A DNA stretch of 64,000 bases from Avena insularis (lineage: Eukaryota > Streptophyta > Magnoliopsida > Poales > Poaceae). Location of the stretch: positions 230,929,661-230,993,660 of the forward strand of contig CM042685.1 of NCBI GenBank assembly GCA_023614405.1. The letters are read 5' to 3'. A program made the position numbers and the translations under genes. The notes under the pieces were generated by a model, which was not told the origin of the DNA, made no database searches, and was given only the letters and a program-made list of their open reading frames with translations. Shown one piece after another: positions 32,995 through 45,243 of this stretch (its first letter is position 1; every line of letters starts with the position of its first letter).

Positions 32995-34501
32995 TGATGA
33001 CCCACAAGTATAGGGGGTGTATCATAGTACTTTCGATAAATAGGAGTGTTGATCCCAACGAGGAGCAGAAGGTGCTGAACAGTGGTATGGAGCAGGAAAT
33101 CCCTGTGAATACTTAGCAAACGGATTTTTAGTGGTTTTCTGACAAGGCAACAAAACAAGGAGCAAGTAACAAAGGTAACGAACAAAAGGAGAAAGTGGCC
33201 CAATCCTTTCTTAGCAAAGGACAAGCCGGTGGAAATACTTATAAGGACCAAACGTTCTCGAGGAGACATGGGAATTCTGTCAAGTGCTTTCGCTTCAAAT
33301 AGCTGAGTACTCTTCGCTGGTGTTGTAAGTGTTGTGTGGGTGAACCTGTGCTAACATACCGACCTTACTTGGACTAATACATACTTGTGATTAAACCCTC
33401 CCGCAAACATCCATAACTACAGGAAAGTAATTAAGATATAAATCTAACCACAGCCTTAAACTCTGAGATCCTACACTCCCTTGTGCAAAGGTGTCCTAAC
33501 GGGGGTTCAGGTTTCTGTCACTCCGGCAACCCCACAATTAGTAGCCAAATACACAATGCATCCCCCTAGGCCCATAAATGGCGAAGTGTCATGTAGTCGA
33601 CGTTCACATGACACCAATAGAAGAATAGCACCACAACTTAAATACTAAACCATTGAATAATAACTCATCACATATTCACTACTAACAACATGACTTCTCC
33701 CATGTCCTCAAGAACTAGACGAACTACTCACAAGACATCATATGGATCAAGATAAAAGATGATATGATAATGGATAACAATCTGAACATAAACAATAATC
33801 CAATGGTTCCACTCACAAGCATCAACCAATAGTAATCAACACCAGGAAAGTTTCCCCTAAGAACTAAAGCAATATCCAACACAATTGTTATAGCGGGACG
33901 GAGTGGTGATGATGGTGCTGGTGGAGATGATGGTGTGGATGATTATGATCCCGATGAAGCCTAGCTTGATGACGGTGTTGATGACGATGGTATCCCCTCT
34001 CCGGGAAGGAATTCCCCTGGCAGAAATCTATCTGCCGGAGATATCTTTCTCTCTCGGTGTTTTCCGCCTCCCAGAGGCGGCGGAAATCTATCTATGGTCG
34101 CTCCCTTGGTGTTAGGGTTTCGTAGGGAAGATATAGGCGAAGGGGCGGATTCGGAGGCCGGGGAGGTGGGCCACACCTGCCCTAGGCGCGGGGTCAGGTG
34201 GGCCCACTCCTAGGGGGTGTGGGCCCCTTGAGGCCCATCTTTATCCCTCCTTCTGGCTTCCTTCGTCTTCTAGTAAAATAATATGTTTCCATATTTTTCT
34301 AGTATTTTTATGATCTTTGCAAAATTGCACTGAAACTCCTTCTTTTCCATCAGAATCCAGACTTCAGCAGTTCATCCTCCAAGTATCATCCAACATGAAT
34401 AAACAGATGAAAAAGCCATAAGTAATACCTCATAATAAGACAAACATCAATGGATAGAGGTAAATTATGATATAGAATGGTGATGCAAATTGGGCGTATC
34501 A
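32995..34501 (+). mobile_element. Solo LTR of the TGATGACCC...GTATCA family, 1,507 bp
   Basis: Starts TGATGACCCACAAGTATAGG and ends GGGCGTATCA, with the 5-bp duplication gtaaa on each side (32,990-32,994 and 34,502-34,506). The undisturbed site is visible in the 3' LTR of the same Gypsy element (cctgggtaaacttgtgctc at about 45,605), which proves the boundaries. It has no primer site, polypurine tract or coding region, as expected after LTR-LTR recombination. The right part holds a degenerate gene-leader-like stretch (33,900-34,260). Confidence 0.93.
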
Positions 34502-34605
34502 GTAAACTTGTGCTCACCGCTCCTGGAACATCCGACGTCTCACACCCCATCCTTCCAACGCCACTAGGACCCCCTATGGCGTACTTGTCGATAATTCGAC
34601 GACAG

Positions 34606-34624
34606 TTGGCGCCCACCGTGGGGC
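34606..34624 (+). other. Primer-binding site of the Gypsy element
   Basis: ttggcgcccaccgtggggc begins one or two bases after the LTR end. The TGGCGCC start is standard for grass Gypsy elements. I do not assign the tRNA. Confidence 0.7.
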
Positions 34625-34689
34625 AGGTGACCTTTGGAGCATTGTTCTAGGCGGTATCTGCGCGTGAAGGAATCAGCGAAACAATCGCC

Positions 34690-36838
34690 ATGGGTTGCGT
34701 GGTCTACGCCAGTGATTTCCCTCTCGTCCTTCTCGACGAGATCTGGATTCCGGCTTCAAAACCCGTGACGACCTACACGATCATGTCCATCGGAGAGATC
34801 GATATATATCTCGGTTTCGCTAAACCCGCCCAACCCACCCTTGAGGTGATGACCATGGCGGAAGAAAAATCCGGATCTACTTTGTCCGCAGAGGCGGAAG
34901 AGTTCAAGGTCCCGGAGAAAATCAAACCCACCCAGCCCACTCCTGTAGTGGAAGAAGAGGTGGATGAAAAATCCGGATCTGATCTCCCTGATGAGATCAG
35001 ATACACAGATGAGGAATATATCCGATACGGCTCTGTCCTACCGGACGTTGTAGCGAAAAACTACCCTTGAAGCACATGATAAAGGAGATGATGAAACGCC
35101 CCTACATCGATTATGAAGCAATCGCTGACATCACGAAGAACTTTGAGATGGAGGACGCGGAAACACAGTTGTGCCACTATTTCAAGAACATGAACAAGAA
35201 GAAGCACTGTTTCGTGTACCACATAAACACTGGATCCGACTCTGTCGATGCTGGAGCTGGTAGCGATTCGGTTCTAGACGCAATCGAAGAAAATGCCGAC
35301 TCACCTAGATCCTCTCAGGAGTCAATTACGTCGCAGGAACTTCGAGACTTTGACAAAGAGATAGAGGAGTATGAACAAGTGCATGTCTCCAAGCAAACGC
35401 AAGGTGAGCCAGAAAATTCTCCTAGTCCATATGATAGCATGGATGAAAGCTACACCTCATAGGATGATATGGATACCGGAGATTCCTCCGAGGTCCACAA
35501 GCCAACCATGATAGAAACTACTGACGGAAGTTTATCCCCGATACCGGACCGAAAGCCGTCTTTACCACTGGTACGCACGTTAAGGCTACTGGGCAGTCAA
35601 AGAATAAGAAGAAGAACAACAAAAATCTGACACCGGCATAATCGGACATCAAGGAAACCAACGAATAAAAATTTGATGAAGAGATCGAGATGGAGAATCA
35701 GGATAGAGATCCGATTAATACCACCCCGATCGACCCTCCTGTGGATGGACACGTCGTCACCAAGGGTGCACGTGAAATTTACGGAGATGCTCTCACAATT
35801 CCAATCCCAATGGCTTCGGATCTCACACCGGAGGCGCTGGAGAAAAGGGCTGAGGACCTGGCAAAGCACCGACTATTTCTACTCGAAGAGGCCGCGTGCA
35901 TCATCGAGATGAGGCAGCAGTTAGACAGTGATCCTGCCAAATATCAGTCAGATTTCAAGCGACATCCAAACAAGATAAGGGAAGGTCCATTTCTTGCTCA
36001 AGAACCCAGATATCCACAAAGATCTATTCAACGGAAAAGATGGAGATAAGATCCGAGTGTACAACACACGTTGGAAAACACTACTGCAGCTCGAGCCATC
36101 CTGGCCAACAATCCGTCTCCGCAGCAGGTCCAGCAGTGCGTCGTGTTGCTAGACAAGGGATTAAAGCAGCAGAAAACGACTGCGTCATTTAGTGGCAAGC
36201 TGGCCTCAAAGTCCGAGTTTTTCCACACTGGCGCTGACCAAAGCACTGACGTAAGGCTTTGCAGGGATACGACTCAACGCTACCATCCCCATGGAGAAGA
36301 AGAGAATTCAAGAACCGGATCAAACGGCCACTCTTGCCGGCCAACACGTGACTGGGCAAGAGTTATTCCGACTGCGTTCGAAGACGCCATCAGGGCAATG
36401 GTTCCTCATCAGGACCATCATCGTCAAAACAACCGCTATAGAGAAGACCCAAAAACACGCCTCCAGCGAGAGGAGCAAGATCGGCTAAGGATGCCACCAC
36501 CGAGCTGTCCAACTGGCAACGCCGGACAAAGAAATGATTCGGATTGTCCTGAATCAAGTAGGGATGGTGCCCGAAGAAACATGCATCAGAGTCAGCATAA
36601 AGAGGCTCCACCGCCACCACTGCGTAATCCAGCCAGAAATAATCCACCAGGGCCACCATCGTCTCCTAGCAGCGACCATGAAGGATCCAGACGCAGCCAT
36701 GGAAGCTGCAGGGGTGGAGGCGGCAATGGTGAAAGGAGAAGCAGAAATCCGACTCCACCGCGCACAAGCCATGAACCTCCAAGGCGCAGATCTCTCTCTC
36801 GCCAAGCGATGCTCGCCATCGCATTGAATCAAACATAG
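34690..36838 (+). pseudogene. Gag leader region of the Gypsy element, frameshifted
   Basis: Several overlapping ORFs in three frames: 34,690-35,070, 35,067-35,462, 35,690-36,049 and 36,071-36,838. They share an acidic, low-complexity character (VEEEVDEKSGSDLPDE and a second EKSGS copy upstream) and then a Pro/Arg/Ser-rich stretch. Grass Gypsy elements of this type have such a long variable N-terminal gag extension. Stops and shifts show it is no longer one protein. Confidence 0.6.
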
Positions 36839-36840
36839 AA

Positions 36841-37761
36841 GTGCGGCGGTACGAGGAAGAAGACGTGTATGTGGGACCCAAGTGCTTTGGACCACGCATA
36901 CGTCAGACCAAATTTCCGGTTGACTTTGGTATTAACAAACACATTCAGCCCTATGACGGCGCAACTCGGCCAGATACCTAGCTACAGGATTTCTTCCAGG
37001 CCTGCTGCATCACCAAAGGAGGAAACAACCTGATTGCAGTCCGATATCTCCCGCTCATGCTGAGGAAGACGGCTCGATCATGGCTCAGTGAACTGCTAGA
37101 GAATTCAATTCACAACGGGTATGATATGCAAAGTGCGTTCTTTTCAAACTTCGAGGGAACATACAGGAGGCTCTGCACAGTCGGAGACTTGCAGCGTTCC
37201 ACACAAAGACCCGGAGAAACCTGCCGGGATTACCTCAGATGCTGGATTGACACGAAGAACTCCTGTGAAGGAGTAAACGAGCAAACTGCGATAGAAGCTT
37301 TTATTGCAGGACTTCCAGTCGGACTTTTACGTCACAGACTGAAGCGTGACCACATCACAGATTTGGGAGAAATGATAGAAACTACAAGCAAATATGCTGA
37401 TGCCGATGATGATTCAGAAGGACTGCTAAATATTCTTGCCAATCCCAATGCGGCCAGACAACCAAAACAAACTCAGAAGCGCAAGAACACCTTGGACAAA
37501 AATCCGGCTCCGGACAACACAACTGTTAATGCAACGTTCGGATCTGGAGGACGAGGAGGGCGCAGAGGCGGCCAAGGTAGAGGCCGTGGAACTTTCCGAA
37601 TCCAGGGCGGAGGAGACCAGCAACCCAGAATAAACTATACCTGGGCCGACATTGCCAACAATCCCTGTGTCCACCACTTGGATAATAGTGGAGGATCTAA
37701 CCACACAAATACCGAGTGTCGTCTCAATGACGACATCAAGAAAGACGAATCCGCTGGCTAA
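36841..37761 (+). pseudogene. Gypsy gag (retrotransposon gag domain)
   Basis: Reads from RRYEEEDVYVGPKCFGPRIR through a TAG at about 36,979. It then stays open across LPLMLRKTARSWLSELLENSI, FSNFEGTYRRL, RPGETCRDYLRCW and EAFIAGLPVGLLRHRLKR, the retrotransposon gag domain. An Arg/Gly-rich RGGRRGGQGRGRG nucleic-acid-binding stretch follows. A partial zinc-knuckle-like CxxH ending is not convincing. Confidence 0.8.
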
Positions 37762-37979
37762 AGAGCCAAGCAACAAAAAGGAAAGTAAAATTCAGAGAAA
37801 GGAAAGGAGCCCAAGGAAGATTCCGACCTGGAAGAAGCGAAAGCCGCTGCAGAGCCCAAGTCGGATGGAAAGAAAACTTTTCCGACTAAGAAAGACGCAT
37901 ACTTCTGCTTCCTTCGATCCCAACCTGCTAAGGACAAGAAAGCGGTTCTTCGTGAGCTCAATGCCACAGTTTCTGATGT

Positions 37980-38409
37980 TCCGCAGTTTCTGGATTGGTC
38001 GGAGGTAACTATCACCTTTGATCGTTCAGATCACCCGAGGAAAACACATCATCGGGGAAAGTACCCTCTGGTCGTCAATCCTCTTATTGATGGCTATGAG
38101 TTCTCTAAAACACTCATGGACGGTGGAAGCAGCATTAACATCCTCTACATCAAGACGCTCAACCGCATGAAGCTACACGAGAGCCAGTTGAGTTACAGCA
38201 GTGTAACTTTCCATGGCATTGTACCAGAGAGACAGGCGGATTCTCTGGGTGAGATTACTATGGACATGACATTCGGAACCCGAGACAATTATCGGACCGA
38301 GCCACTCTCTTTTGAGGTGGTACCGTTCAAAAGTGCTTACCATGCCATCTTCGGGCGTCCTGCTTACTGGGCGTTCATGGCTCGTCTGCTACATCTACCA
38401 CATGATTAA
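37980..38409 (+). pseudogene. Gypsy aspartic protease
   Basis: Contains ITFDRSDHP, then LMDGGSSINILY in the active-site position (D-G-G-S, the usual D-G-G-S-A form of grass Gypsy elements) and FGRPAYWAFMA, the conserved downstream block. The frame closes at 38,409, where the family normally continues into reverse transcriptase, and the linker is interrupted. Confidence 0.75.
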
Positions 38410-38749
38410 ACTTCTAGGTCCAAAGGGCGTAATCACCGTACGAGGAAATCCGAGGAAGGCGCGAGAGTGCGACAAAGGATCTGCTGCCTTCGCCGAAGTC
38501 ATGCTGCACGCCCAGGAGTACCAGGAGATCAAGAAGACCATCAATCCGTCCGAGATACCCGCTACGAAGAACGAGGTGCTGAAACCAAGTTTGTAGTTCA
38601 AGGTGTCGGAAGAGACGAACAAAACGTTGCTGAAGGAAGATGATCCCTCCAAGACGATGAACATAGGGGTAGGCCTATTCCATGCATAGGAAAGCGCGCT
38701 CGTCGAGTTCCTCAAAGATAATAGTGATATCCGCATGGTAGCCTTCTGA

Positions 38750-40528
38750 CATGACCGGATTACCTAGGGAACTTGCCGAGCACTCTCTTAATGTGTACCC
38801 TGACGCTAAACCCGTCAAACAGTCCTTACAACGGGTTGGTGATGAAAAGCGCAAAGCAATAGCCAAGGAATTAGCCTGACTAGAATTAGAGGATTTTATA
38901 ACAGAGGTCATCCATACAGATTGGGTGGCAAATCATGTACTTGTCCCTAAAAATGACACCATTGATTTAAGGATGTGTGTTGATTATATCGCTTTGAACA
39001 AGGCATGCCCAAAAGATCTGTTTCCTTTGCCAAGAATCGATCAAGTTATCGACTCAACGGCAGGGTTGGAACTACTCTGTTTTCTTGAAGCATATTCCGG
39101 ATATCACCAAATACCGATGAAAAAGTCGGATCAAATTAAGACATCTTTTGTCACTCCTTTTGGAACCTTCTGCTACAAAACTATGCCTTTTGGCTTAAAG
39201 AACGCAGGAGCAACATATCAACATACTATGCAACATTGTCTCAATGACCAAATCGTACGCAACGTCTATGTATACGTAGTCGATATAATAGTTATGTCCA
39301 AAAAGAAGGAAACTTTAATTTCCGACTTGGATGAAACATTTGCTAGTCTACAAAAATTCAATAGGATGCTACATCCGAAGAAGTGTTTCTTTGGAATTCC
39401 AGCCGGAAAATTGCTAGGTTTCATTGTCTCTGAGCGAGGCATAGAGGTGAACCGAGACAAAATCAAGGCTATCCTAAACATTACCAGGCCGACTCGCCTG
39501 AAGGACGTACAACGTCTCACTGGTTGCATTGCAGCGGTGAGTCGGTTTTTCAGCCGGCTCAGTGAAAGAGCCGCACCTTTGTACAAGCTCTTGAAGAAAA
39601 CCGACAAATTTGTCTGGACTCAGGAAGCCAAAACTGCCCTGCAAAGTTTGAAAGACCTACTTTCAAACCCACTAGTTCTCGCAGCACCAGAACCTCAGGA
39701 ACCTATGTTACTCTACATTGCAGCGACCAACAAGGTCATAAGTGTGGTAACAGTAGTCGAGCGCGAGGAAGAAGGCCACGGATATAAGGTGCAGCGGCCA
39801 ACTTATTATCTGAGTGAGGTCCTGACAGAATCAAAACAATGGTATCCACACCATCAAAAGCTAGCCTATGGATTGTTCTTTGCATCCAGAAAGCTACGCC
39901 ACTATTTTCAAGAGCACAAGATCACAGTGGTGAGCACCGCTCTCCTGTGAGATATGATCAATAACCGCAAAGCCATAGGACGTGTCGCAAAGTGGGGAAT
40001 AGAGCTTGCAGCTTTTGACATTGAGTACAAACCACGTACAACAATTAAGTCCCAAATACTTGCCAACTTTGTTGTTGATTGGACAGAAACGGTAGAAACA
40101 CAAGTCCTCCAGACTCGGAATTTTGTACCCTTCACTTTGACGGATCAAAAGCACGAGGAGGCTCATGGGCTGGCGTGGTGCTCAAATCACCACAAAGAGA
40201 TAAGTTGTTCTATGTGTTGCAAATACACTTCACGGCAACCAATAATATTGCTGAGTATGAAGCACTGCTGCATGGAATACGCATGGCCAAAAACATTGGC
40301 ATATCAAGACTCATGTGTTACAAAGACTTAAATCTAGTTGCTCAACAAGTATCCAATATCTGCAATGCAAACAAACACATGGCAGCATACAAAGCTGTTG
40401 TGGATGAACTATCTAAATCGTTCGAGGGTTTTGAGGTTCAACACATCCCTCAAGTAGAACATGAGGAAGCAGATGCTCTATCAAGGATAGGCTCTACGTG
40501 GAAACAAGTATCGGATGGCGCTTTTTAG
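38750..40528 (+). pseudogene. Gypsy reverse transcriptase and RNase H, catalytically damaged
   Basis: Reverse transcriptase starts DMTGLPRELAEHSLNV, meets a TGA at 38,878 and continues through the fingers and palm. Two catalytic positions are changed: FLEAYSGYHQI has Glu for the first Asp (39,087-39,089), and the YVDDI box reads YVVDI (GTC at 39,279-39,281). MPFGLKNAGATYQ and the thumb and connection segments are well kept. A TGA at 39,948 and a shift near 40,140 precede RNase H (LHFDGSK, NNIAEYEALLHG, HEEADALSRIG), in which the second-Asp region reads CYKDLNLV. It ends before the integrase linker. Not functional. Confidence 0.85.
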
Positions 40529-41904
40529 ATCATTTAAGGGTCCCCTCCATAGTCGGAGTTGATGAGGACTATCCGACGAAATCCGACTCACCTTCAATAG
40601 CAGTTCTGGCTATAATTCCCAGCTGGACAAAACCCCATCTGGATTTCCTGATAGACGGAAAACTACCCGAAGATGAAGTCTTGAGCCGGTAGATTGTTCG
40701 ACGAGCAAATGCCTACACTATAATAAATGGTGAGCTCTATAAATGGAGTGTTTCTTGCATGTTCCAGCGATGTATTTCTTCGGAAGAAGGAGTGGAAATA
40801 TTAAGAGAAATCCACGAAGGCGAGTGTGGCCATCATGCTACAGCCAGATCCTTAGTGGGAAAAGCTTTTCAACACGGATTCTTTTGGCTTACAACTAAGG
40901 CAGATGCCGATAAACTAGTCAAAACATGCAGAGGCTGCCAAAAGTACGCTCATGAGGCACATGTTCCGGCTGAACAACTGCGAACAATCCCTATTACATG
41001 GCCGTTCGCGGTCTGGGGGCTTGATATGGTAGGGCCGTTTCGCATGGAAAAATGTGGATTTACTCACCTACTAGTAATGGTGGATAAATTTACAAAATGG
41101 ATTGCGGCTAAACCCATAACAAGTTGCGATGGAGCCACAGCCAGAAAATTTGTCGAGGACGTAATCATCCAATTCGGATATCCACACAGTATAATTACTG
41201 ACAACGGGAGCAATTTTTCCACGGGTGAACTTGCCGAATTCTGCGAAGAACAAGGGATCCGACTTGATATTGCATCAGCCGCACATCCACAAGCTAATGT
41301 ACAAGTTGAAAGAACTAATGGCCTTATTTTACAAGGAATCTGACCCCGCCTCGAGGCACCGCTTCATCGGGCCGTGGGGGCTTGGGCGGAAGAATTACCG
41401 TCTGTGATATGGAGCTTGCGTACAACTCCTAACAAATCAACCGGCTATACTCCTTTCTTCTTGGTCTATGGTGCAGAAGCAGTCCTTCCAAGTGATCTGA
41501 TTCATCAGTCTCCATGAGTCAAAGCGTATATCGAAGAAGATGCAGAAGTTTCTCGACAATATGATCTCGATATAATCGAAGAAGTACGCGTCGTTGCTGA
41601 GCAGAGATCTACAGCCTATCAACAGAAGTTGCGCAAGTATCATAGTCAGAGAGTGCAAAACCGTTCTTTCAGAAAAGGCGATTTGGTTCTCTGACTTATG
41701 CAAAAGAGAAAGCACAAACTTTCCCTAATTTGGAAAGGACCTTTTATGGTTATCAGAGTTCTGCATAATAGGTCATATTATTTAACCGACATGAGACCAA
41801 TCAAGGAAATACTTGATACTCGAAAGAGAGTTGGTGGTAGTACAGACCCAGATGAAATAGACCTACCATGGAATATTGCGCAGCTACGTCCCTTCTATTC
41901 TTAG
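40529..41904 (+). pseudogene. Gypsy integrase
   Basis: A linker with a TAG at 40,690 leads into the HHCC zinc finger (GECGHHATARS and CRGCQKY). The core follows with Asp in WGLDMVGPF, Asp in ITDNGSNF and Glu in VERTNG. A TGA at 41,341, directly after ILQGI, and further stops near 41,516 and 41,693 separate it from the C-terminal part (RTTPNKSTGYTPFFLVYGAEAVLP and the WKGPFMVIRVLHNRSYYL segment), which closes WNIAQLRPFYS at 41,904. Catalytic residues are present but the frame is broken. Confidence 0.85.
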
Positions 41905-42426
41905 TTATATTTCCTTGTAATCTTATTTCCAAAAAGAGCATGTCATTTTTTCAAAAATCCCAGAATGCTTGAAAGTACTTTATGCTCATGTTCGTTCTGG
42001 TTATGATTTTTGAATATCTAAAAGTGTTACCTTAGAGTACAAAATTTAATTTATTGTTTATACTTTGGTTTTTTATCTGATTGCTTAGACGCGAGCATTT
42101 TTCGAGTAATGAGTTGTTGGTACTGGAAGCCGGATTTGTTTCCGAGTTTAAACTGGTTTAGCAATTGCGCTCCGTTGCTCGGCAAAGTTTCTATACTAAA
42201 GGTTGGCCGGCCCATGAAAGGGACGAGGCAGAGAGCCAGATAAAACGACAAGTATAGGCATAAAAAACACAAAGTGCTTCAGAAATTTTCATGCACATGC
42301 ATAAAACATTTATAAGCATAGAGTGCTACGATAGTAAAAGCATTAGTTTTTACAAGACCAGCACAAAAATAAAACATTGTTTCCATCATTACACTGCCAT
42401 AATTCAGAATAATGCATAAAAACTGC
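41905..42426 (+). other. Spacer between integrase and antisense gene
   Basis: No coding potential. AT-rich with ggttggccggccca near 42,200. It probably holds the transcript ends of both the pol and the antisense gene. Confidence 0.5.
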
Positions 42427-43560
42427 TTATGCTGCAGATTCAGGTGGTGATGAAGCAGGTGGAGCACTGGAGTCGACAGCATTGTCGCCCTCGATCTCAG
42501 ACTCGGAAGCATTGCTGGCTTCTGGCTCTTGAGGCGAGGGAGGCGCGGCGACAGATTCGAAGAACATCGTTGTATAGTTTGTCATCTCCTCCACATGACA
42601 AGCATAACCTGCACAATACTCTTGGATGGCCTTGGTGTCTTGTGGGTTACCCTCATCATCCTCCTCGGCAATACCCTTGGTGACATGTCAGATTTCCATC
42701 TCGCTGTGGTGGCTCATCACCATGGTAAGAGCAGTCTGAGCAGCAGTCCGAGCGTAGGAGATCTTCCAGTCCTCGATAAGCTTTGGAATCTCCTTGACCT
42801 TGTCCCTCACCTCGTGCACTAACATTGCGTGCAAGTCGGAAAGCTTGACGGACTCGCCAGCCTCTTCAAGAGTTTAGCGGAACTCGTACAAGATATCTCC
42901 GACGAGCTTAATGCATTCGAGGCGAGGTTCGAAGGTAGGAGAGTCGGAAAGATTCAGGGGGGCTGGGAAAGAAACCAAAGAATCAAAATTCGACTGAAAA
43001 GAAAGTCGAAAAATCAATAAAAAAAAGATTCGGAAATCTTACCTAACACAGAGTGATTCCATTGAGCATGCTCCTTGCGGAGGCTGTTTAGTTCACTGGC
43101 TATGGCCTGGGCAAAATCCCTCTGAATATCGAAGTTCTTATTGAGATCAGCTAGTTCTTTATCTCGGAGGGATATGAGCTTCTCGAGACTCACGGTCTCA
43201 TGGTTGCTTGACTCCAAGATAGCAGCCACAGATTTATCTGATTATAAAGTTAGCTTCTCAAGCTTGTCCCAGAGTTCAGCATTCTCTATTTCCAAGACCT
43301 TGAAGTTCTCAGATTGGTCCACCATTTTGCTGGACTGGCACAATAGTTCTGCAAAGGAAAAAATACCAGTCGGACAAAACAAGTTTGACTATGACAAAAA
43401 GATAACTGACAAAGAGGAAGTCGGAAAAGTTTACCTTCTGCTTCATCTTTCTCAGTTTTCAACTTTGAATTCTCAAGGCGCAAAGCTTTGATTTATTTGC
43501 GTTTATTGCTAATGTTCTTGAGCAATTCCTAGTTGGACGATGCAATTTTCTGTAAGTTTA
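42427..43560 (-). pseudogene. Antisense gene of the first Gypsy element, 3' part
   Basis: On minus, exon-like blocks carry RLENSKLKTEKDEAEG (splice donor gtaaac), then VDQSENFKVLEIENAELWDKLEK and EKLISLRDKELADLNKNF (coiled coil), and an acidic Ser-rich C-terminus ending at a TAA at 42,427-42,429. Donor and acceptor sites fit plant introns. The arrangement matches the coiled-coil 3' exons of the antisense gene in the second Gypsy element (58,105-59,029). The N-terminal Transposase_28-type part is missing here, removed by the insertion and deletion at 43,594-45,243. Confidence 0.65.
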
Positions 43561-43593
43561 GAGACGGACTACCGTTAGACGGCTACTAAGACT

Positions 43594-45243
43594 TGATGTC
43601 TACGCACTTCTATTCTTGTAGACAGTTGTTGGGCCTCCAAGTGTAGAGGTTTGTAGAACAGCAGCAAGTTTCCCTTAAGTGGATCACCCAAGGTTTATCG
43701 AACTCAGGGAGGAAGTGGTCAAAGGTATTCCCTGTCAAGCAGCCCTGCAATCAAAATACAAGAAGTCTCTTGTGTCCCCAACACACCCAATACACTTGTC
43801 AGGTGTATAGGTGCACTAGTTCGGCGAAGAGATAGTAAAATACAAGTGGTAACGGTGCCAGAAAATAGCTTCTGACTTGTTGACGTGGTGTAACGTGTGT
43901 GAAACTGAAATAAAGATGGAAGCAAGCAAACATGCAACAGATCTAGATGCAAACGGTGTTTCAATGTTTAGAAACAAGTCCTAGGGATCATACTTTCACT
44001 AGTAAACACTCTCTCATATAAATATCCTCTCTTCATGATACTACTCTTAACTACTCTCCGATTGGACACTCTAATCCACGGTAGGGCCTTCCCCAATCTA
44101 GATAACCCCACACTGTCACCTTGAGCGCTAGATGGTTCCAACAAACACCACAATTTCATAGACATGCAACTCCAAATATAACTCATAACAAATATATTTG
44201 TAACCTAGCTTAAGTGCCACACACGGTGTGCATGCTGTCACTTTCACACACGTGGGGAAAAGCATAGATCTATTAAAGCACGATGAGTATTTATGTAGAC
44301 TCTAACCTAAGTGCCACCATGGCGTGCATGCTGTCACTTTCACACACATGGGGAGAGCAGAGATCTATTGAAGCACTTGAGTAGCAAGGTAGATCTACTT
44401 GATTACAAAGCTCATGACCACAACAAGATCATGCATAGAGAGAGAGATGGACACATAGCTACCGGTAGAGCCCTTAGCCTCGAGGAAGAACTACTCCCTC
44501 CTCATCATGGGAATCAGCAACGGTGATGAAGATGGTGGTGGAGATCGACGGAGATGGCTCCGGGGGCACTTCCCCATCCCGGCAGGGTGCCAGAACAGAG
44601 ACTTTCTATCCCCCGAATCTCCCCTTCGGTGGCGGCGGTGCTATAGAGGTTTTCGTGGATTTCTTCCGGATTATTTAGGGTTTTCTCCCCAGGGGCTTAT
44701 TATAGGAGCAGGAGGCAAGGTCGGTGGAGGTCCAGGGGGCCACACCCCCTGTGGGCACCACCAGGGCTGGCCCACGCCTAGGGGGTGCGGCCACCCTGCT
44801 ATCCTCCTCCAACTCTACTTCGTGGTTCCGTGTTGCTCCGGGAAAAATAATTACTTTGGCTTTTGTCCCGTCCAATTCCGAGAATATTGATTTTCTGCCT
44901 TTCTAGAACCAAAAACAGAAGAGAACAGGCAACTGTCACTGTGTCATCTTGTTAATAGGTTAGTACCAGAAAACATATAAAAACACCTCAAAGTGTAGAC
45001 AAAGCAAAGCAAAGAAGATACTAAACAAGCATGGAACATCAAAAATTATAGATACGTTTCCGACGTATCAAGCATCCCCAAGCTTAACTCCTGCTCGTTC
45101 TCGAGTAGGTAAGGGATAAAAATAATAATTTTTAAGGTGACATGCACCATCAAAATCTTGATCAAGGTATTTGTAAAGCAATGAAAGCTAGGATAAAAAG
45201 TACTCTAAACATGAGCATGAAAGATGTAGTTATAACAATAAGA
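43594..45243 (+). mobile_element. Truncated LTR element (TGATGTCTACGCAC...GACGTATCA) plus short internal stub
   Basis: Starts TGATGTCTACGCACTTC and its LTR ends ...ccgacgtatca at 45,070. It is followed by ~170 bp beginning agcatccccaagcttaactcc, the usual sequence after this LTR in Triticeae. No second LTR and no target duplication are found. At 45,244 the sequence changes directly into the Gypsy 3' LTR, which lacks its first 56 bp. The likely cause is a deletion removing the rest of this element and the start of that LTR. ORFs inside have no recognised domain. Confidence 0.75.

Larger units (their letters stand above)
32569..34604 (+). repeat. 5' LTR of the Gypsy element (contains a solo LTR)
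   Basis: LTR sequence at 32,569-32,994 and 34,507-34,604, split by 32,995-34,501 and its duplicated gtaaa. TG...CA ends. The promoter-like gactatataaaccgg at about 32,812-32,827 is shared with the 3' LTR. Confidence 0.9.

Noticed and set aside
34605..34625. tRNA gene at the primer-binding site
   Set aside because: Only the 3'-complementary stretch is present; no cloverleaf around it.
36390..36899. Minus-strand ORFs of 75-113 codons
   Set aside because: Antisense shadows of the Pro/Arg/Ser-rich gag leader of the Gypsy element.
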